DNA of 33,549 nt from DATAAM01 sp036260075 (GTDB taxonomy: Bacteria; Actinomycetota; Acidimicrobiia; Acidimicrobiales; JAHWLA01). The translations under genes were made by a program, and so were the position numbers. Where the stretch lies: positions 1-33,549 of the forward strand of contig DATAAM010000039.1 in the NCBI GenBank assembly GCA_036260075.1. The letters are read 5' to 3'. Of the stretch, positions 30,988 through 33,549 are shown piece after piece (within the stretch, counting starts at the first letter, position 1; each line of letters starts with the position of its first letter). The notes below the pieces were generated by a model. That model searched no databases. It was not told where the DNA came from and saw only the letters and a program-made list of their open reading frames with translations.

Positions 30988-31013
30988 AAACCTTAACACG
31001 TATAAGTGAAAAA
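30988..31013 (-). promoter_or_regulatory. Shared dyad motif, copy g (before the second PhyH gene)
   Basis: CTTA 30992-30995, 7-base core ACACGTA, TAAG 31003-31006, then GTGAAAAA. Both half-sites are perfect. It lies 57 bases before the minus-strand start at 30931 and only 8 bases past the stop of the S9 gene (31022), so it can serve only the PhyH gene. Confidence 0.65.
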
Positions 31014-31021
31014 GGCTCGGG

Positions 31022-33061
31022 TCACGTTGGTGCCGAGCGGGGCGGGGCTCCGTTGCCGGGTGGCATGTAGGCCTCGAACCAGGAGACGACCCGGACGCAG
31101 AAGTCGAGCTGCGCCGGCATGCTGCGAACGCCGTGGCCCTCTTCGGGGTACAGGACGAGGGCCGTTTCCGCCCCGTGCTCGCGCAGGACGTTGTGAAACT
31201 CGACTGCCTGCCCGGGCGGCGTGCACCGGTCGAGCGCACCGGCGATGTTCAGGACCGGCGTCGTGACACCAGCCGCGTGCATGGCCGGGCTCCGATCGAA
31301 GTGCCTGCCCGAGGTGACGAACGGGTCGGCGTCGAGGAACAGCCGGTCGAAGGTCCCGATGTTCGATTGGTTGTGCTGCGTGTACCAGTTCGTGACGGGG
31401 GCCACGCTGACGGCGGCGGCGAACCGCTTCGTGCGTGTGACCAGCCACGACGTCATGAACCCCCCGTAGCTCCCGCCGGTGACGCCCAGGCGGGCCGGGT
31501 CGGCGAACCCGCCGGCAACCAGCGCGTCGATGCCGGCGAGGATGTCGTCGCTGTCGGCTCCCCCCATGTCCCCGACGACCAGGCTCGCGAACTCGCGGCC
31601 GCGCCCCATCGAGCCGCGCGGGTTGGGGAGGAACACGGCGTAGCCACGCGAGACCAGGAGGGAAACGAGCGGGGACGAGGCCGACCACGTGTTCGTCCAT
31701 GCCCAGATGGGCCCGCCGTGGAGGACGGTGACGAGCGGGAAGGGCCGGTCCCCGTGAGGCGGCGAGCAGACGAGGCCCTCGACCGTCAACCCGTCGGGAG
31801 CCTTCCATGTGGCCGGCTCCAGCGGGCCGACCTGCTCCCGCACCCAGGTCGTCCCTGCGTGGCCCAGGCAGGCGACGGCCGTCGCCCGTCCCTCGTCGAA
31901 CACCGCTATCTCGGGGTACCGGTCCCAGCTCTCGAGGACGGATGCGAACCGCTGCCCCGGCAGGAGCGTCACAGTCGGGAACCCGGCGGTCAGCGCTTCG
32001 TCGCTCGTCCACTCGTCGAGCGAGCGGCCGGTGGCCGTGTTCCAACCCGTCGCGACTGCCTGCAACCCCCGCAGTCCCACGACGAGGAGGTTGTCGTCGT
32101 CGCGCCACAGCACCTGGCTGGCGTCGAGGTCGACGGGGGCGACCTCGACGGTCGACTGGGCCACGTCGACCACGACCACGGTGCCCGCCACGCCGCCACG
32201 ATCGCTGGCGGGCGCCTCGACGACGGCGACGCGGGTGCCCGAAGGGTTGCAGGCCGGCTGCCCGATCTGCACGTCGCCGGCGTAGAGAGTGGTCGCCTCC
32301 CCGGTCGCCGTGCCGATGCGCGTGAGCTCGGCCGAGTACCACGATCCTTCGTCCGGTCCCCGGGAGGTCACGGCCACCACGTGGTCGGACCCGCACCAGG
32401 TCGCCTCCCACACGTTGAGTGCTTCGGGTGAGACGCGCACAACCGCTCCCGAGGCTACGTCGACCGACCACAGCCGGCGCCACGCATCCGTCTCCCGGCA
32501 CGACACGCTGGGCATCCAGCTCGGACGGCGTGCATTGGGGAGGGCCGCCTTGCTCGACCCTTGGGCGCCGGCGACGTCCGCTCCCCGGTCCGCCACCAGG
32601 AGCAGGATTCGGGCGCCATCAGGAGACCAGGACAGGTCCTCGACGGTGCCGTCGACCGCTCCCAAGGGGACCGCCTCGCCCAGCCGGGTGCGGTCGAGGA
32701 CCTGGAGCTGGAAGCACTCGCGCTCACGCCGATCGGACACGAATGCCAACCGGCTGCCGTCCGGTGACCAGCGCGGGAGGCGGCTCTCGCCACCGTCCCA
32801 CGAGATGCGCTCGACGACGCCGCTGTCCAGGTGAGCCAGGGCCACGCACCTCCTGGGAGCAGTGCCGAGCGACTCGATGACCGAACCCGTGAACGCGATC
32901 ACCTGCCCGTCCGGCGAGGCGGTCAGTTCGCAGGCCGCGGTCACCCGGCCGAACCCGGGCGAGAGCGCTTGGTCGAAGTGCGACTCGATGTCCCGCCACA
33001 GTGCGGTCGTGCGGACGTCCACGCGCACGGCATCGACGCTCGGATCGACGTGGCCCGGCAT
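31022..33061 (-). CDS. S9 family prolyl oligopeptidase-like serine hydrolase
   Basis: A 679-residue protein with an N-terminal seven-bladed-propeller-like region (about 1-415, with repeated 'WSPDGSRLAFVSD' and 'WSPDGARILLLVAD' segments) and a C-terminal alpha/beta hydrolase domain (about 420-665). The triad is Ser531 (GGSYGGFM), Asp611 (GALDRCTPP) and His643 (EEGHGVRS). Length and domain order match dipeptidyl aminopeptidase / acylaminoacyl peptidases, which remove amino-terminal di- or acyl-amino acids from short peptides. There is no signal peptide, so it should act in the cytoplasm after uptake. ATG 33061 is preceded by GAGGAGG about 7 bases upstream. It is a single-gene unit behind dyad copy h, diverging from the secreted-protein gene at 33241. 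Confidence 0.88.
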   Translation of the reverse strand: MPGHVDPSVDAVRVDVRTTALWRDIESHFDQALSPGFGRVTAACELTASPDGQVIAFTGSVIESLGTAPRRCVALAHLDSGVVERISWDGGESRLPRWSPDGSRLAFVSDRRERECFQLQVLDRTRLGEAVPLGAVDGTVEDLSWSPDGARILLLVADRGADVAGAQGSSKAALPNARRPSWMPSVSCRETDAWRRLWSVDVASGAVVRVSPEALNVWEATWCGSDHVVAVTSRGPDEGSWYSAELTRIGTATGEATTLYAGDVQIGQPACNPSGTRVAVVEAPASDRGGVAGTVVVVDVAQSTVEVAPVDLDASQVLWRDDDNLLVVGLRGLQAVATGWNTATGRSLDEWTSDEALTAGFPTVTLLPGQRFASVLESWDRYPEIAVFDEGRATAVACLGHAGTTWVREQVGPLEPATWKAPDGLTVEGLVCSPPHGDRPFPLVTVLHGGPIWAWTNTWSASSPLVSLLVSRGYAVFLPNPRGSMGRGREFASLVVGDMGGADSDDILAGIDALVAGGFADPARLGVTGGSYGGFMTSWLVTRTKRFAAAVSVAPVTNWYTQHNQSNIGTFDRLFLDADPFVTSGRHFDRSPAMHAAGVTTPVLNIAGALDRCTPPGQAVEFHNVLREHGAETALVLYPEEGHGVRSMPAQLDFCVRVVSWFEAYMPPGNGAPPRSAPT

Positions 33062-33094
33062 CGCATCCTCCTCGGGGCAGGCGGGCTCCCACCA

Positions 33095-33116
33095 TTTTCC
33101 TTACCGTACGTTAACT
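33095..33116 (-). promoter_or_regulatory. Shared dyad motif, copy h (before the S9 peptidase)
   Basis: TTTT 33095-33098, CTTA 33100-33103, 8 bases, TAAC 33112-33115 (3 of 4 in the right half). It lies 38 bases before the start at 33061. Its centre, CGTACG, is itself symmetrical. Confidence 0.6.
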
Positions 33117-33154
33117 TCGGTAGGAGGACGGCCGCGTCCTGACGAACAAAAGGA

Positions 33155-33178
33155 TTTACTAAACGCCTACAAAGGAAT
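33155..33178 (+). promoter_or_regulatory. Shared dyad motif, copy i (before the secreted-protein gene)
   Basis: CTAA 33159-33162, core ACGCCTAC (33163-33170, identical to copy d), AAAG 33171-33174, then GAAT. It lies 66 bases before the ATG at 33241 and ~45 bases from copy h, so the two divergent genes each have their own site. Confidence 0.55.
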
Positions 33179-33240
33179 ACACTGGTTTTCTGGCTCCTGG
33201 GCCGGAGCTGCGGGGGGCCGAGGGACGGAGAACCGAGCAG

Positions 33241-33549
33241 ATGTCACGTGGGTTCAGGAGGCGCGTCGTCGTCGCCGCAGTCGTGGGGCTTCTCGCCACA
33301 GTCACGCAGTCAGGCCATTCGGCGACCCCTGCAGCGGGCGTCCTCCACACGGGAGAGACGGTCACCTGGAGCGGCGGTCCCTTGACCGGGAACGCCCGAC
33401 GCGGCCCGACGGCGGGGTACCCGACAGACCAGTGCACGACCGTCACGTGCGACGACTTCATGCTCGACATCCAGGTGGCGACGCCCTCGGACCCCAACGT
33501 GGTCCAGGTGGTCGACATCACGGTGACCACCGCCAACCAGGACGCGGTG
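33241..33549 (+). CDS. Secreted protein, N-terminal part (3' truncated by window edge)
   Basis: Only the first 103 codons are in the window. A classic Sec signal is visible: basic 'RGFRRR' (3-8), a hydrophobic core 'VVVAAVVGLLATV' and a likely cleavage after about residue 28-32 ('SGHSATPAAG'). The mature start, 'GETVTWSGGPLTG' and then 'CTTVTCDDFMLDIQV', has two nearby Cys and looks like a beta-sandwich. Similar starts occur in secreted actinobacterial proteins carrying sialidase/BNR repeats, so it may be a relative of the truncated gene at the left edge; this is inference. ATG 33241 has GGAG ~12 bases upstream, a weak ribosome-binding site. Confidence 0.65.
   Translation, partial: MSRGFRRRVVVAAVVGLLATVTQSGHSATPAAGVLHTGETVTWSGGPLTGNARRGPTAGYPTDQCTTVTCDDFMLDIQVATPSDPNVVQVVDITVTTANQDAV

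Overview
The window is GC-rich and densely coding. It uses many GTG and some TTG starts, and genes in an operon often overlap by the 4-base ATGA or GTGA. Together with an Eis-type acetyltransferase, DUF35/thiolase-fold pairs and several CoA-pathway paralogues, this points to an actinomycete-type bacterium (Actinomycetota; Acidimicrobiia is possible, but this is a guess). No rRNA, tRNA, CRISPR array, IS element or phage gene is visible, and no gene-free stretch reaches 300 bases.

Layout. (1) 2-634: 3' end of a BNR/sialidase-like protein. (2) 736-2932: a DDAH-like guanidino hydrolase and an M20 peptidase, each with its own promoter. (3) 5445-2954, minus: thiolase-fold protein without a nucleophilic Cys, DUF35 protein and MFE-2-like SDR. 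It diverges from a monomeric sarcosine oxidase-like gene (5523-6569). (4) 7729-6581, minus: a second FAD amine oxidoreductase. It diverges from two tandem M19-dipeptidase-like genes and a crotonase (7801-10913). (5) 11786-10918, minus: a two-gene hot-dog hydratase. It diverges from a 10.6-kb plus-strand operon (11906-22497) holding a LivH-LivM fusion permease, an MFS-LivF-LivG fusion, a membrane-anchored binding protein, an anchored unknown protein, a crotonase, an Eis-like GNAT and a PhyH oxygenase. (6) 28919-22567, minus: crotonase, amidase, Xaa-Pro-type amidohydrolase, acyl-CoA synthetase and thiolase. (7) 29844-29155: TetR regulator. (8) 30931-29975: a second PhyH oxygenase. (9) 33061-31022: S9 prolyl oligopeptidase-like hydrolase. 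(10) 33241 to the edge: 5' end of a secreted protein.

The most striking signal is a shared dyad, CTTA-N7/8-TAAG, often flanked by TTTT/AAAA. It lies in the upstream region of every transcription unit whose 5' end is in the window, except tetR, which has only a weak candidate. It occurs in both orientations relative to the genes, so it looks more like an operator than a core promoter. The genes could form one regulon that imports a compound through an unusual Liv-type system, cuts amide, peptide or guanidino bonds (DDAH, M20, M19-like, amidase, amidohydrolase, S9), oxidises amines (two DAO flavoenzymes) and degrades the acyl part through CoA thioesters (synthetase, PhyH, crotonases, MaoC pair, SDR, thiolase and a probable retro-aldolase). 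The substrate cannot be read from the sequence. An N-acylated or N-methylated amino acid or peptide with a branched acyl chain fits best, but this is inference.
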